A DNA stretch of 64,000 bases, from contig NC_058508.1 of the NCBI RefSeq assembly GCF_020382885.2, positions 1,976,055 to 2,040,054 of the forward strand, given 5' to 3'. This stretch comes from Scatophagus argus. Lineage: Eukaryota; Chordata; Actinopteri; Scatophagidae. The notes below the pieces were generated by a model, which worked only from the letters and a program-made list of their open reading frames with translations, did no database searches and was not told the origin of the DNA. The position numbers and the translations under genes were made by a program. The first letter of the stretch is position 1. Each line of letters starts with the position of its first letter. Of the stretch, positions 1 through 17,144 are shown one piece after another.

Positions 1-3361
<3,361 letters not shown>

Positions 3362-4408
3362 ACTGAGGAAGAAGGACCTATGACGAAAAGGCCAGAGGAG
3401 GACTTCATTATGGAAGAAGCAGAGGAAAGATGGTTATGCAACTCCTCGGACCTGAAGAAAAAGAAAGGAAGTCTAGGATGAGCAGCATGGACAAAAGAGC
3501 CAGTTAACAAATGGGGATTGCACTCCTGTATGCTGCACTTCCCAATGACTCAGGTCAGGTCAATCAGGTTCAAGCTTGGGTCTGTGGGTAGTTTGCAGGT
3601 AGATACCGTTCATTTGTGGAATCCAGAGAAAGCAATGAGATAAATGTTTGTCCTCTCTGACACCATTATGCCACATACGTACAGGAAATGCATTTCCTCC
3701 CATTGTATTTGAATTTTATAATTTTAACCAACATTTTGACTCAGTCCAAGGCACACAATCAAACAATAACAACATTTTAATGTAAGTATGGAAGCGGTAC
3801 GATTTGGCTGAGAGTATTTTAGGGTTAGATAATGCTCTGAAATATCAGTTACGATGTCTGGGGAAAAGAGTAGAGTTGCTCAGTTTACATTACAAAATAA
3901 TGTTTGCATTTGCCTGACTGGCCAAATTGGTAGAAAAAAAAACTCAAGTTCAACACTTTGATGAGCATCCTGCATGCTTTTCCTCTATTTTCTGGGTTGC
4001 CAGAGTGACAAGTCCTGCTCCATCTGATACATGATTGGTTGGCCAGTGACTTCAGATATTTTCAACTTTCAGCAGATTTTTCAAAGTGTGTTCAAAGTGC
4101 CCAAACGAATAGGTGAAACACTCTGAAAAAAGATGCTGGGTGCAGCTATTTTTCTTTAGGTGACCACATGCTGCTACGCACCCTCCCTCCTCATTTGGAA
4201 AATATGAAAAATGACACTGGCGCTTAAAAAGCCAATGTAGACATGGACCCTAACATGTAACTGGCCAGTGCAGAAGAAAGTTTGAAAACTCTAAAATCAC
4301 TCTTCATTATGACAAATTGACATTGGTTAAATGTTTTTTCAGTTGCTACCGGGGTATGTAGCCATTACAACCACAGACACCACACCAAGTAAGTATGAGA
4401 TATATATG

Positions 4409-4440
<32 letters not shown>

Positions 4441-5120
4441 AGATATAGGAGCTTTTAGTGGTTTAACTTCCCTAAATTATACACCTCTACAACAACAATA
4501 AACATATAAATTAGTGTTAATGGCTTGGGAGCAACATGTGCGATTTTCTGGTCTGAGCCACTAAACAATGTTTCCGATATTAGTTAACTAAGCATTTCCT
4601 CAATTTGAAGCTACATCCAGCTCTGTTCAGTTAAAAGAGTGTCAGTCAAACCTCAAATGGTTGAAAAAGCTGTGGAGAATATGATGGAAATATGGCATTT
4701 CTGTTTGTTTCTTTCTTTCACTTATTAGTTTGAGGAAGGTTACAGTCTCCTCAATGCTCTGATGTTTTTCCTCCCACGTTTTTTTTTTTGTGTGCAAATT
4801 GAAAATATGCATAAAAATACTTAAATGGAACACAGACCGTATAATGCAGAGGGGACGGAGCCACTGTGACATCACCTATTGGTTTGTGGGCCATGGTTTT
4901 GAGGCCTCAAGTTTGTCACTATGGCTGTCACCATCTTGGTGTTTTTTTTGGGGGGGGGGGGTTTTGGAGCTAGGAGTGACCACACTTGGACAAGTTGCCG
5001 AAGCTGGGGAGGATACACATTGCCATACCTCTACCCTGTCTGCTTCTGACTGAGAACCCAAAGATACACCAGCATCTTGTCAGTCACAAGGCAGCTCTGC
5101 ACTAAAGCATACCCTTTATG
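3362..5120. other. 3' untranslated and intergenic DNA after the carrier gene
   Basis: The start of this stretch should be the 3' untranslated region of the carrier gene. The first clear AATAAA is at 4497-4502, which would give an unusually long 3' end of about 1.15 kb, so the real site may use a variant signal. A TA-rich microsatellite lies near 4401-4440 and a 12-base G run at 4950-4961. No coding region is supported. Confidence 0.5.
4497..4502 (+). terminator. Candidate poly(A) signal of the carrier gene
   Basis: This is the first AATAAA hexamer I find after the stop codon at 3361. It sits just after a TA microsatellite, and no transcript evidence is available, so use of this site is uncertain. 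Confidence 0.25.
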
Positions 5121-5129
5121 GTCTATTTT

Positions 5130-6560
5130 AAGATAATATAAGACACAACACAGGGCAAGACACAACAATAAATAGATAAATAAATAATAAACAACAGTGA
5201 ATGTAAAAGAGGACCAACAGCTGGCTGGTAAACAGCAGACAGGATGTTGATGTTGCACATGTTGCAAAGGTAGAAATGTTGCTCTGAGTGACGTGTTTAT
5301 TGTATTGAAGTGTGAAGTGAGTGTGGACTACAGCAGCAGGAAGGAAGGACCTGCAGTATTTCTCCTTCACACACCACCGGTGAAGCAGTCTGTTGCTGAA
5401 TGAACTGCTCAGTGCTGTCAGAGTGTCCTGCATGGGGTGTGCCTTGTTGTCCATCAGGGGTGATAGCTTTGTTATTATTCTTCTTCTACCCTCCAACTCC
5501 ACTGGGTGGAGAGAGCACTCCAGGACAGAGCTAGCCTTCCTAAGCAGCCTATCAGCCTCTTCCTATCATCGGTCGAAATGCCGCTGCCCCAGCAGAACCA
5601 CTCCTAAGAAGACAGCTGATGACACCACAGAATCATAAAAGGCCCTCAGGAGGGCATCCATGCACTCCGAAAGACCTGAGTCTCCTCATCAAATACAGTC
5701 TGCCCTGTCCTTTCTTATAGAGTGTATCTGTATTGTCAGACAGAGAATACAGGTGTTCAGGTGAACACCCATGTACTTCTGTATGATTTCACCATCTCAG
5801 TAATGGAACCCTGGATATTCACTGGTGCAGGAGGAGGGTATTTGCAGTTGCGAAAGTCCAACGCCAGCTCTTTGGTTTTCCCAGTGTCGCTCTGCTGGCT
5901 CCAGTTCACAAAGCCCTGGATCAATTGCTGAATCGTCAGAGAGCTTTGGCAGGTGACAGCTGAACTCTATGAGCTGTTCCATGTGAAGCCCCGTATTACA
6001 GGCAATCATGCCAGACCATTCATAAGACAGGGTGGAAGCAGGACAGTATACAGGAGAGGCAGCGGATGGGGGTTTTAGCAGGGAAGACAGGACAGAAGAG
6101 GGGATCAAATGATGATCAAACCTGTAAAAGAAAAGATTCAGGTTACTTGCCTACTTCAGGTCCACTGCAGACTGAGGTTTCATTGTAGCCAGAGGTTGTT
6201 TTATACTCCCGTACCACTGTTCCTCTGCAGCTGTTCCTCCTGAATGCCCTATTTTTTTTTTCCTTGGGGAGAGCCTTGAAGTCAGGAATAATCCAGGCTT
6301 TGTTAGAAAAACAAGGTACAGTTCTGATAATATAGTCATTCATGCAGTGTCCTCCTTATGGTCATCAAAAAGAATTTCCCCCGTAGTTGTGTCATAACAG
6401 TCCCTTAAAACATCTTCAGCCTCGTCAGACCTTCTCTTCACTGTGCGAGTGACCGCTGGTTGCGTTTTTACTGAAGGAATGTATACAGGCAGGAGAGGCA
6501 CCAGGTTGTGGTCAGATCACCCCAAGGGAAGGAGATGTACTGAGTTATATGCCTCCTTGA
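5130..6560 (-). mobile_element. Decayed non-LTR retrotransposon (jockey/CR1-like) with endonuclease and RT remnants
   Basis: Read on the minus strand, 6.56-6.36 kb encodes the end of an apurinic endonuclease domain (SDHNLVPLLP, then TRTVKRRSDEAEDVL). It is followed by a linker (FKALPKEKKNRAFRR) typical of fish LINEs. About 6.1-5.8 kb holds a damaged reverse transcriptase catalytic region (KLSDDSAI) and about 5.6-5.3 kb the C-terminal region (LSPLMDNKAHPMQDTL, then KYCRSFLPAA). Stops and frameshifts break it throughout, and the RT core between linker and catalytic site is largely deleted. It is an inactive relic. Clade assignment is approximate. Confidence 0.8.
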
Positions 6561-9500
6561 TCATGGCATAAATAAGTTCAGTTCTTTATTATTTCTGTTG
6601 TGCTTTTACTCTGAATGGGAGCATAGCTTACAAAGTGATTATAAGACTTAAAACTAGCAAATGACACCATAAACTCAATAGGAAAACTGTTCAACAAGGT
6701 AATAAATCAAGTGAAAAGTTGGGTTGTTTGCTCTTCAGATTACATACAATCAGATTTGTTTTTGAAACCAGTGGTGCTTCTGCAAACAGGTGACAGGATT
6801 TCAGGCCTAGTAAATTCTGTGGTATCAGATCCATGCACAGATTTGTGTACTTCCTGATACCCGATGCAGCATTTTAGGCTGTATGGGAGGTATTTCTTAT
6901 ACTGGTATCAGTCTCAGAGCAACCCTACAGTTTACCTGGTAGAAACTCTGTGTTATCTAACCAGAAAGGACAGAACATTTCTATCCATGTCAGTGTTTCA
7001 ATACAGTGAGAGAAAGCTGACACATACAAGTGCATCTACTTTATCTACTCAGTGGACTTTTCTAGACAAACTTTTAATGTGCTAAAGACATTTTTAGAGT
7101 GCTTGTTTGAGCCGACAGTTTTGCTCATGGCTAGTCACGTCTTTAGCATCTGATTGCAAACCGTGGTAAAACAATGAATGTGAACTGGTACCAGTAGCCC
7201 AGGGGCAGTTAAGTATTTGAACAAAAATTCCCTTTTGTGTCTGTGCCCTCATCATTTGACTTCGAAACAATACATAGGTGTGACATAGAACACCTTGAAT
7301 TTGTGAAATATTGCTGTCCAAATACTTAAAAAGCTCCGGGTGAAGAATAACTGCGACTTGTGATGTAAGCTGTATGTAAGAGGACTCTAGTTTCATGGTG
7401 GTGTAGCGCAGCAGTATGGGCAAAATTAGACTTAAAAATTGGACCTAATTCAAAACACGAGTTGTGTGGGTTGTCTCAGCTACTTACATTATCAGTCTCA
7501 TCACAGTTTAACAGATGTTTAACAGTCATATATCAGCTTACCATTGATAACTGAGGACACAGAGAGTAACTGATATTTCCCAGTGTTGTAATTACAGCAC
7601 TATCTTATTTTGAAATAAACACTGCCAACTTAAGGCTTGCCTACAACCATATCACCCGGTCTTCAGCAGATGCAGCTTGCTCGGTTGTCATAGAGATGGA
7701 TGCGTTGGCATCTAATCTCAGTAGCTGTTGAGATTTCATCTCTAGCACTTAGAGTTTCTTGTACATGCTGGATTACATGGTGAAGGTCCCCTGTGGAGTT
7801 TCTTCTAAACAAGTTAAGTTTACATTCAGTGTTACTAAGCATATTGTGTGTATCCTTGAGTGTAGAGTGTATTCTTCTCCCCTTTTGTTATTTTTCCTCT
7901 CCTACTTTGTCCTTGCTTTCTTTGCTTTCTCCTGCTTCAGGCCACCCACAGACCCATAGGAGGTTGTTGGCCCAAAGCAGATCAGAGCCCCACTAGAACA
8001 ACATTCATCTTTACAGGAGGGTGGGAGCCCATTTGCTTGGGTCTGTGGAGCAACTTTCATCCTGAAAACCTAGCTCCTATTGGGCGCTCTCACCATGCTG
8101 CCCCATAGTATCCCCTGCATTTACTGACACATTGCAGCAAATCTTGGTCTGTTGCAGCCACCTACTGAGCAGAAACTACTGTCAGAACTGTATATTGCAA
8201 CACCCACATATGGACGAGTGTTCTTGGCAGTGGGGATAATAGTTTGAACATAATAATCCAAATCAAGTTCCATGTGTTAGCTTTTACTGGAGTTTACGAC
8301 CACATCACAAGCCTGGCTCAGACTACAGGAGGTTTAGTAGTCAAAGCTGTAGAGAGTAGGTGGAACACCCACATCATGATCAACACACCAGGAGGCAGTG
8401 TGGACCTATGAAAACAGGAGAGTAAATTCCAAGTGAACACACGCTGCTGCTGCTGTATATACCTTTGCCATACCTGTTTTCTGCCATGAAACTAGGGGCC
8501 AGTGTATTCTGTGAGCATCGCGGCACACTGGGAGACAGATGATTAGTCATCGCAAATATATCAATATATCTCATTTTCTGACTTGTAATATATTTTATAA
8601 GCTTAAAACATGTTGAATTATTTTCAATTATTTTATTTCTTGTTCCCTGCACTGGAGCTTCAGCCAAAACCTGAATCGGCAAGTGTCAGAATACAGAATC
8701 AACCGAAATTTTGAGAGAAAAGAGGGAAAACAGTGATGGAGTGTGTATGTGCATGATTTTTATCATATTTAGGTAAAACATATGAAGTCCACAGAAATGT
8801 GTTATAGCAGTTTTCTTGGTTCAGTTAAGAAGATGCATGTCAGGGGAGTGGTATACACTCCCAAAGACTGTGAATGGCATTATTTTCATTGAAAGAAAAG
8901 TATGTATGATCTATATTATTATACTAATGAATGCCTAATTCCCTGAAGAGTTTTTGGTGTCCTCTCTTGCAAGCATACTTGAAATGATAAATGGTTGTTG
9001 CCGCTGGGGCCTTGCAAGCATGACATACTATATTTGTAAAGCATGAGTGCATGTTTCTAAGCCTTTTGTCAAAGTGTAGCCAGCTAGTTTCAGTGTGTGA
9101 GGACTGTATTGCCTTTCTTCTATGAGCTATTTTCCATCCAAAAGACAGAGCGGTTGTAGTGTTTGATAACATATGTCACTAAAAGATCTTTCTAGTTTTG
9201 ATAAATAGTCTATATCAGTTGAATGTGTAGTGCACTTTACATTGGAATTAAATCGGTAACATAACACTGTGCAAAGAAGAGGTCTCTTATTGCTCTTAAA
9301 GGATGTGTCAGCGTCGTACGGTTGTTTCACATGGTCATCTTTAAAGCTGCAATTAAATTCCTGGCCACTAGGAGGCAGAGGAACAAGCTATAAATACAAC
9401 AGCATCATCTAATAAAGTTGTCATGGCGCATGCATTAGCAAATACAGTCATTGGCTGTTTACACCCAATCCGAATGATACACAGAATAACATTAGCATTT

Positions 9501-11999
9501 GTCGGAGACGTGTTTGTGTCTGTAGTCCAATGTTCACTTTTCTTGTAGCTCTGGTTTGGTCTCCAACAACTCCTGAGAAGAATATCTGACTCTTTAGCTG
9601 CTAAAAGACTGTATGAAATTTATTAGGACACGAAGGGAGGGGTCAGAAAAGGGATTACTTCTCTTTGCTTTAAGATGGATGTTATGACTATGGTCTGTTG
9701 TTTTTGTTGTTTGACCTCAGCTTTAAATTTAAATCCAGCCTTACGTCATGACATGCATTGTTAAAAAAAAAAAAAAAAGTCTCTAAATGTGTCTCTCAGC
9801 TAACAAGCTTGATCAGAGTTTGTGGACCCAAAAACTGAAACAAATAGCTAAAACAGGCTAAAAAGCTCTGGTAACAGCAAAAATGGCTACAACATGATGG
9901 TTGCAGTATAAAATCAGTTCAAATATTTGTAAAAATAAATAGCCTTGCACATATCAAACACTAAGAGCAACTTTTGGACAGTCATAACTTATTAGAGACA
10001 TTTATCACTCAGATATCATGTACATCAAAAATCATATGTCCATCTGAAAAGTGTTATTCAGCTTCACCAAACATCCTTGAAACTGGACACCTGGACACTG
10101 TTGCTTAGCGACACAGAATGATGACTGTTACACTGTTACAATACCATATCCAAATTGTTTAACCTGGTGAACTTTGATACTGAACAACAATATATCTGAT
10201 CTGTAAAAGATGTTTGACTGGGGTGAACTGTATCTGTTAAGGAAGTTTATTTAAGCCTACATTTTACCAGATCACTCTTTCACTACTTCTAATTTAAGTT
10301 ACAGCTGTGATTGCACTTCATTAAACCCTTATCTAAAGTCATGTGATCATAGGGTCTGAGTGTAAAAGAGTCAGCCACCACATGTACATATACTGAACCA
10401 ATGTGTGTGACCACACCTGTGAAGGCATTATGCAGCAGACCGGTGGCTTTGCTGGGGATTTATACTGGCTACCATCAGGACAGCCTCTGTTTAAGGCCTA
10501 GAGGTACATATGGAACATGTAATATCTGTTGCTTTTTTAGGAGTCTTAGGAGTTAATATGAATCCAGATATCAAACCACAGAATCTTTCAGCTTTCAAAG
10601 CTGATGGCCCTAATCTGCCATAGGAACTGCCAGAGGATCCTGCTTGTTGAAATGCATACACCAAGACCCATTGGAGCAGGAAGTTGGGACTTTTTGCCAA
10701 CTACTCTGTCCCCAGTGCATATAAAGAAAGGTATTCACAGTAATCATGCAGCCACTTCTTTCTTCCTTTTTTTCTTTCTCTTTCTGTTTCTGCCTTTTGA
10801 CTGATCGACACATGAACTTTATCTGCCTCTTGCCTTGTTTGCTTCTTGTAAGCTGTCTAATACATTCGCAGCACTATTATTTATACAGCACCAGTGTTAC
10901 ATACTTAAATCATTCACAGCTGGCTCACAGTAGTTCTTATTCTCAGCCTGAAAGTGCAAAGTGAACATTTAACAGTTTTGAGGGATTGTGAGGGCTTTTA
11001 AACCTACCCTAACACATAAATCTAGGTTGCTACGGGACCACAGTATACTGTATAATACACTGTAACTTCATGATCTTCTCACAGCACTTGTTTCCTGGCT
11101 GACTTGTTTATTCAGGGTCACCTGCTGGGCTGGGACACTTGGCATGTTTAACAATGAACACATTTATGAGGTCTGTGTTTGGGTAAAGACCAGCTCTCAG
11201 ACAGGCAGATTAATGTTTGTGTAGTGGCCTTTCTTTGGGATTTGGATATGGTTGCTCTGGTGAACTCAGGCAACTCACTCTATGAAGACTCCTTGAAAAA
11301 CTCATTTAAAAAGAACAAGTCATCCGTAACCAAGCTGGTATTCTTTCAAATGGAGACCAGAGAGATATTAATGAAGTCATGCTGCATTCATGTGCTCTGT
11401 GTGGCTCCTACGTCTGTAATCAGAAATGCAAAAGGTTTAAATGTAACTGGTGGTACCTTCAGAGATTTTTGCTGTTTGAGAAAATATTTTTCAAATCAAG
11501 AGACAGAAATCTACTGTCCAGAGTTGTGTGTTTTTAAGGGAACAGATGTAGATGCATTTAGACAAATAAATTAGGGTGAGACTACCCCAGCATACCCTGG
11601 ATAGCCTGCAATCCACCAGAGGAAGGATGGAGGAAGCATTTTGATCCTTTGATTTTGAAGTAAAATATAAATGCAATATAAATATACTCCATTACTAGTA
11701 AATGTTCTATGTCGAAAAGGCCATTTGAGTGAAAATACATAATATCAGAAAAATTAATCATCAGTAAAGTATCAGAACTAACAGTAAGCCTATGCCAAAA
11801 ACTGGCCACCTTCACTGTTTACAACATTTATGGATTACAAATTCTTTAATGTGTAAGTTTGCTGTAGTAGTGCTTCAAGGTTGAGCTTGATAACAATATT
11901 CACCACATGTTTTGCATGTAAAATCTGATTGGTTAAATAAATTTAGCTCGCTGTACTTCTTGACAAGCCTGCAGCTGTTGTGTCGATCAGGACGGCTTT
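6561..11999. other. Intergenic DNA without a supported gene
   Basis: Open frames here are short, start at non-ATG codons or match nothing I recognise; the longest, 131 codons near 11179, begins with TTG. A poly(A) run of about 16 lies near 9762. The motif 'ggccactaggaggcag' near 9362 looks like a dispersed teleost repeat fragment. Nothing else can be named. Confidence 0.5.
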
Positions 12000-12560
12000 G
12001 TGATGAGCTTGTGCTGGGGGTTGGAACTAGATTCTCTGGTGGAGGTGTTAGAGAAAATGGAGCACCATGGACAGCATCTCTCAGCACCTTCATATCTTCA
12101 TATCTGTATGAATGAATACGGGAGCAGCTCGGGCTACAGACTGACACTGAAAGACAGTAGGTCCTTCCTCGGTCTGCACAGCTGCTCTCTCATTATGGAG
12201 CTCTGATATTAAGACAGCTTGCTATTCTGCACTGTTACTGTAAAGGTCCAGTTCAGTTCAGTCATTGGTTTCATTCTTATGTTTACTGTTTTCATCCTTT
12301 TATATTCTACTTGCAGTGTTATCAAACCCTTCATTCTGTGTTTTCAGTTTCAATTCATATTGTATATTTCTGGGATTCTAATTTGGTGCATGTAGATGAC
12401 AGAAACACATAGCTTTCTGTGCAGATAATACTTTTGTGAAAATATTGTAATAATGTACATGTATCCCATCTACCCCACACTTTCATGAATGCACTTTATT
12501 TGAATTTTTAGCTTGTACCTCCCTTTGTTTATTTTTTCTATTACTTACATATAGCCTATA
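12000..12560 (+). mobile_element. Probable LINE C-terminal and 3' untranslated relic
   Basis: The stretch near 12000-12200 resembles the C-terminal end of fish LINE reverse transcriptase in broken frames, for instance YRLTLKDSRSFLG where intact copies have a basic stretch followed by RSFLP-type residues. AT-rich sequence resembling a 3' untranslated tail follows. The match is weak and no terminal tail is clear. Confidence 0.35.
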
Positions 12561-13342
12561 TATTTGTTTCAACATGTACAGAATATTGAGCATCTCTACC
12601 AGAGATGGTAGAGAGACACTAATAATGCAAAACCTTTCCTTTTCTTATCTGAGATTATATAAAATGACATTTAATCAAATTACTGGCACAAAGAAACATT
12701 TATATTTTGCTGACAGTGGCTTTACACGTCTTCATTATTTGGATGCCCACAGACCACTATAAGTACAAATAGTAAAGATGACAGAAAAATCTTATATAGG
12801 TTTATTATTATTCTTAATTATCTGAGTTGTGACCTTTCTTACAGAGTGACATTAAATATAAACTACTATTCCAACCACTCATACATGCAGAGAGGATGCA
12901 GATCTATTATATTTTATATATTTATATATATTTTGTATTTAATTCTATTTTGGAATTTTTAGCGGATCTCAATCACATAGCCCGAGCTATGGCAAGGCAG
13001 TAATTATAGTATACATTTGGGTGTACACATACTTATGAGTACTCAGATTTGCTCAAAATGTCACTTTCAATGTATTGATATAAAATACAAATAAAATGCT
13101 AGGACTGACACAATCATTTTCAGAACCAAACTTTCCATTTTTTTTTATTATTTATTAACTAATATATATTGCTTCTAGTATTACTGCAGTTCTGTGTGTG
13201 ATTTATCCCAGTGGTGATGCTGCTCCCCGGCACAAGCTGTTGCTCGACTGCTGTGGGTACAATAAATGTTAAACCCTTTACAGTCTCTTTATTTCATCAC
13301 TTTCAAATGTCTTAAAAATTGCAAAACTGGAGTGTTATACAT

Positions 13343-13688
13343 GGGGCAGCCGTGGACTAGAGGTTGGAGAAGCGGCTTGTGATCGGAGGGTCACGGGTTC
13401 GATTCCCCCACCGGATGGGCAGGAAAAATTTGGGTGTGGTGGAGTGATTAATGCGAATGCGATTAGCTGGCTAATGTGCCCTTGAGCAAGGCACTTAACC
13501 CCCCAATATGCTCCCCGGGCGCTTGATGCTGCCCACTGCTCCTGTGTGTGTTTCACTGCATGTAATTTGCCGGGTGTTGCATGTGTGTGTTCAACTAAGG
13601 ATGGGATAAATGCAGAAGACGAATTCAGTGTGTGTATGTAAAAATATATATACTGTCAATAAAGCTGATTCTTAATCTTCTTCTTATA
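13343..13688 (+). mobile_element. tRNA-derived SINE
   Basis: The left end looks like a tRNA (ggggcagccgtggactagag). It has a perfect RNA polymerase III B box, GGTTCGATTCC, at 13396-13406. The body contains 'cccttgagcaaggcacttaa', a block common to fish SINEs. The right end is an AATAAA-containing tail running into TTC/TTA repeats. It lies about 600 bp upstream of the pdxdc1 promoter region. Confidence 0.85.
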
Positions 13689-14254
13689 TCACTGTCACCT
13701 GGCAAAAAGAAGTGATGTGACATTTTCAGTTTCGCTGTCAGCAATTTTCATAGAATTAAGACAAATCATTAAATTTCAAACTGGTAATAACAAGATTAAG
13801 TATGTTTTTTTGTTGTTGCTGTTGTTTTTCAGTGGTTAAAGAGCCATAGACATGGCCTGCCTGGCCTGTTTGGTCCTGATGAGACCTAGCAAACTAAGAT
13901 TTCATCAGGAACAAAAAAAAGGCAGTTCCTCAGAGCACCAGATAATCAAAAACTCAGACAAGACAAGGAACATCTTCAATAGCTTAAAATATAAATGAAC
14001 TGAAAATGATTTTTGGCTTCACAAATTACAGTTAGTTCTAAACCTCCATACTCTACAAGCGAAGTATCCTAGCTGCCCATATAAATCTGAATTCCCGATG
14101 ACAGTCTCTTAAATTAAGCTACATAACTTTATGCACTGATCTATTTTCTCATTCGCATAATAACAAAGATTAACTCTTGCGAGAGACTGTATTCAAAGGA
14201 ATAGAATTAGCTGATTTAAAAAAAATAAAAAAATAAATAAATAAAAATTCAACT

Positions 14255-14380
14255 GCGACATGATTGGCCAGTTTCAGAACGTGACGCCTGCTCTGCCAAC
14301 GTGGAACGAACGTCGCGCGGCAATCCAGGAAGTAAACTGTAAGGTTCAGTTTGCGGAGCACAGAAGGAAGTGAGAGCAGT
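14255..14380 (+). promoter_or_regulatory. pdxdc1 promoter region (TATA-less)
   Basis: An inverted CCAAT box (ATTGG, 14263-14267) lies ahead of a short GC-rich patch with CpG-rich 'cgtcgcgcgg'. Two ETS-like GGAAGT cores follow (CAGGAAGTAA near 14328 and AGGAAGTGAG near 14364). No TATA box is visible. This arrangement fits a broadly expressed gene. The transcription start cannot be fixed from sequence alone. Confidence 0.5.
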
Positions 14381-14517
14381 AAATACGTGTCAAATTCACT
14401 ATCTCAGCAGCTCGTCCCGTGGACTCGTGAAGGCGCAGCGAGACGTTTACTTGCCAGAGAATTTCTGCATTGCCTTCCACGGCAGAGCTGTCAGGCTGTC
14501 GGTCGTGTGCAGTGAAG
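14330..14517 (+). other. pdxdc1: pdxdc1 non-coding first exon (5' untranslated region)
   Basis: The exon ends at a strong donor, GTGAAG/GTAAGAAG. It contains no ATG, and no upstream coding exon was found. I therefore place it as a non-coding leader spliced to the exon at 17957. The 5' limit is a guess based on the promoter-like elements just upstream. Confidence 0.5.
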
Positions 14518-15729
14518 GTAAGAAGAGCTCGGTCAGCTGTGTGAAGCTGTGTGTCTGTTGCTAGCTAGCTACCTCTGTGTCAGCTCTGGGACAGGCAGCG
14601 AGCACCCTCCTTTCTTGCTGTTCTGTGGTGCTGTGTGACCTGCTGGCTGTGAGGAAGCTCCGTGTATTTTCACTAGCATTAGCAAACGCTCTTACCTCAG
14701 CATTCCGTGTTGTCCCTTGGAAGAGCCCTGCTGACATTGCGCTTCTACCAGGCAGCAGTGTGATGGGCAGTCGGTTTGCAGTTAACTTTACAGTGACAGC
14801 AGCAATGCACCTGTCAAAACCATGCCACGTACATGCAGATAATATGAAGCTTATACAAAAAGTGAAGATTAAATTCTCAGTGTGATTTATATGACGGAAG
14901 CTAACTTTTTCTTGTTGGTGTAACAGGGCGCAGGTGACAGTGCAGAGCTTGTAGTAATAGTGAAGACAGTGTGTATTTGTAAAGCAAAAGTCTAAAAGTC
15001 TGGCACATAATAACAGATGAAACAAAACTGGAATGCATGCAATACATACATACTGTATTATAGATGCATGTTCATAGATATATTCACAAATAAGCATGTA
15101 TATTATGCATTAAAAAATGTATTAATAATTATGTTATATTTAAAAGTCAAACAGGAATGAATTTATTGAATCCATTTCCTGCTTATCCTTTCCCAGATCA
15201 CGCTGGGAGCAGGCTAAGCAAGCTCATTCAGACTCCCTCTCCTCATCAGTATTGTTCCTCTTGGGGTCCCAGACCCGTCTTAGCAACTTGCTTTAGCAAT
15301 TATTTTGGTTACTACCATTAACTGTGTATAAAGATGGATGGCATTAGTCTCTCAGAAGTAAGGCCATAACATCTGGATCACCCCCTGGTGGCTGGCTGCG
15401 TTATAGGTCGTAAACCTCTCCCTCTTCATGTTAAAAGATAGGACATGGGCCAACTAAGAACAAATAGTACACATCAAAGATATTTTATGTAGTTCTTATC
15501 ACTCTGATGTCTGTTCAACTGCTACTGCTACATTTTATCATAACTTTAAAACAAGACCACAAGTTCTTTAAGGTTCTTCCCAACCCAGAGGGAACATTAC
15601 CACTTCCCAGCAGAGATCCAAGGCCTCAGACTTGGACACGCTCGCTCTCATCCTATGATTTAGGACATAGTTTGACGAAATTAATGGAACCACATCATCT
15701 GCAGTGGATTGAGATGAAATTTTGAGGTC

Positions 15730-15940
15730 CTGTTACCAAGCACTCTGCTTGCACAGCTGTGCCTTGAGAGCCTGTCCATGAGTATCTCAAACAGAATCAG
15801 TGACAAGGTGGAGACCAATGCTCACTGAAGTATCAAATGGAGTATGTTTGAGTTGTGTAGGAAGTATGGACACAACTCTCAGTTTAGTCAAACCTAATGG
15901 CTTGTAGTGATGGCCCTGGTACACCCCCCCCCCCCCACAT
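15730..15940 (-). mobile_element. RTE-like LINE reverse transcriptase fragment
   Basis: The reverse strand can be read as a degraded reverse transcriptase stretch: SVFEILMDRLSRHS, then QMMWFHF where intact copies have FADDVVLL. The order of words matches a common fish LINE, but there are frame breaks. A run of 13 C lies at its right edge (15924-15936). It sits in the first pdxdc1 intron. Confidence 0.55.
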
Positions 15941-17144
15941 AGCACATGTAGTCTGGATCGTCAAACTCCCATGACCTCCCCAGCAACCCTAAAATGTTAA
16001 AGAACCAATTAACTGTTCCTGGCTAGTTTGGAATTTGCATTGCTGCTCCTGAATCGGAACCATTGATTTCCATTTTTTGCATATTATGTACTAAGCTAAT
16101 ATTAATAATTGACAGATTAGTCAGTTATGAAAATAATTGTTAGTTGTAGCCTCTCATCCCCCTTTTTAAAAATGGGAACCACCATCCCAGGCTGTCGCTC
16201 CACAGGCAGTTTTTCCTATTCAGAAATAAATTTAACTGCATTAAATTATCGTAATAAGAAATCTACAGCGAGTCAATGGGTCAAATGTGATGTTTGTATG
16301 TATTATTTATAATATTAGGATGTATTGGAGCAGTTGTATTCTCTTGTTTTAGTGACTTCATTGCAATTAAATGTTGCAATGTTTTGAACTTCAGGCAAAT
16401 GTCTCAATGTTGTATGTATTTAAATATCTTAGGAAAGTACTTGTCTTCATTCATTTTATGGTGGCAGTTGTCATCATTTTAATCGGAAAGTTTTACAGTA
16501 CAGGTATACTCCAGTACTACAGTAGTACCTCCAAATTCCAGAATATCATTCCAGTTCATTGTTGATACAGCTCAACACAGTTTCCAGTTAAGTTAGAAGA
16601 TATCATTTGGAACAAAGAATAAGTGGGTGATTAGATAACGTAATTTCAGTTGTTTCATACCCTTAGAATAGTCAAAACTGCTTAGCCAGTCAAGCTTTAA
16701 AATGTAGCTAAGGATTTTGTAATACTGTCATTTGTCTCTGTGCAGCAGTTGCCCAATGTAAAGACACAGTCAGTGTGCAAATAAATGTCCACACCCATCT
16801 GATTGCCTGAAATTACAACCTGTCAAGTACAGAAACTTAATCAGTAAATGTCGGTGTAAACTTATAGCAAAGCAAACATCCACTACCAAAATCTACATGA
16901 TTGCCAGAACCCGAACATATGTTTAATTCTTATTAATTTTAGCCACCTCACCTGTCGTTGATTTTAATGTAGCTGATGTGTACACTCATGCAAAAGTTAT
17001 CGCTCTCAGTCATCACTTATGAGCCTCTAGAAGTGTGTGAGGTGGTGTCTGTTTGTACTTTGCTGTGTGTGTGTGATGGGGGGGAGGGTCAGCCTTTGAG
17101 AAGCACTTGGTAACATCCAGCCATTGACAGCGAAAGGTTGGCAT

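Noticed and set aside
4950..4961. 12-base G run as a possible G-quadruplex or promoter element
   Set aside because: A single homopolymer without further G tracts nearby; similar C runs occur at 15924, 26138 and 60237, so it is ordinary simple sequence.
11179..11574. 131-codon open frame on the + strand in the intergenic region
   Set aside because: It begins at TTG, has no recognisable motif, no flanking splice logic and no homology that I can name; AT-rich DNA of this length yields such frames by chance.
13343..13415. Possible functional tRNA gene
   Set aside because: The B box is perfect, but the sequence continues into a SINE body and tail and cannot form a full cloverleaf as far as I can see.
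14561..15097. 178-codon open frame on the minus strand in pdxdc1 intron 1
   Set aside because: No recognisable domain, composition typical of non-coding sequence, and it lies just downstream of the pdxdc1 leader exon in antisense.
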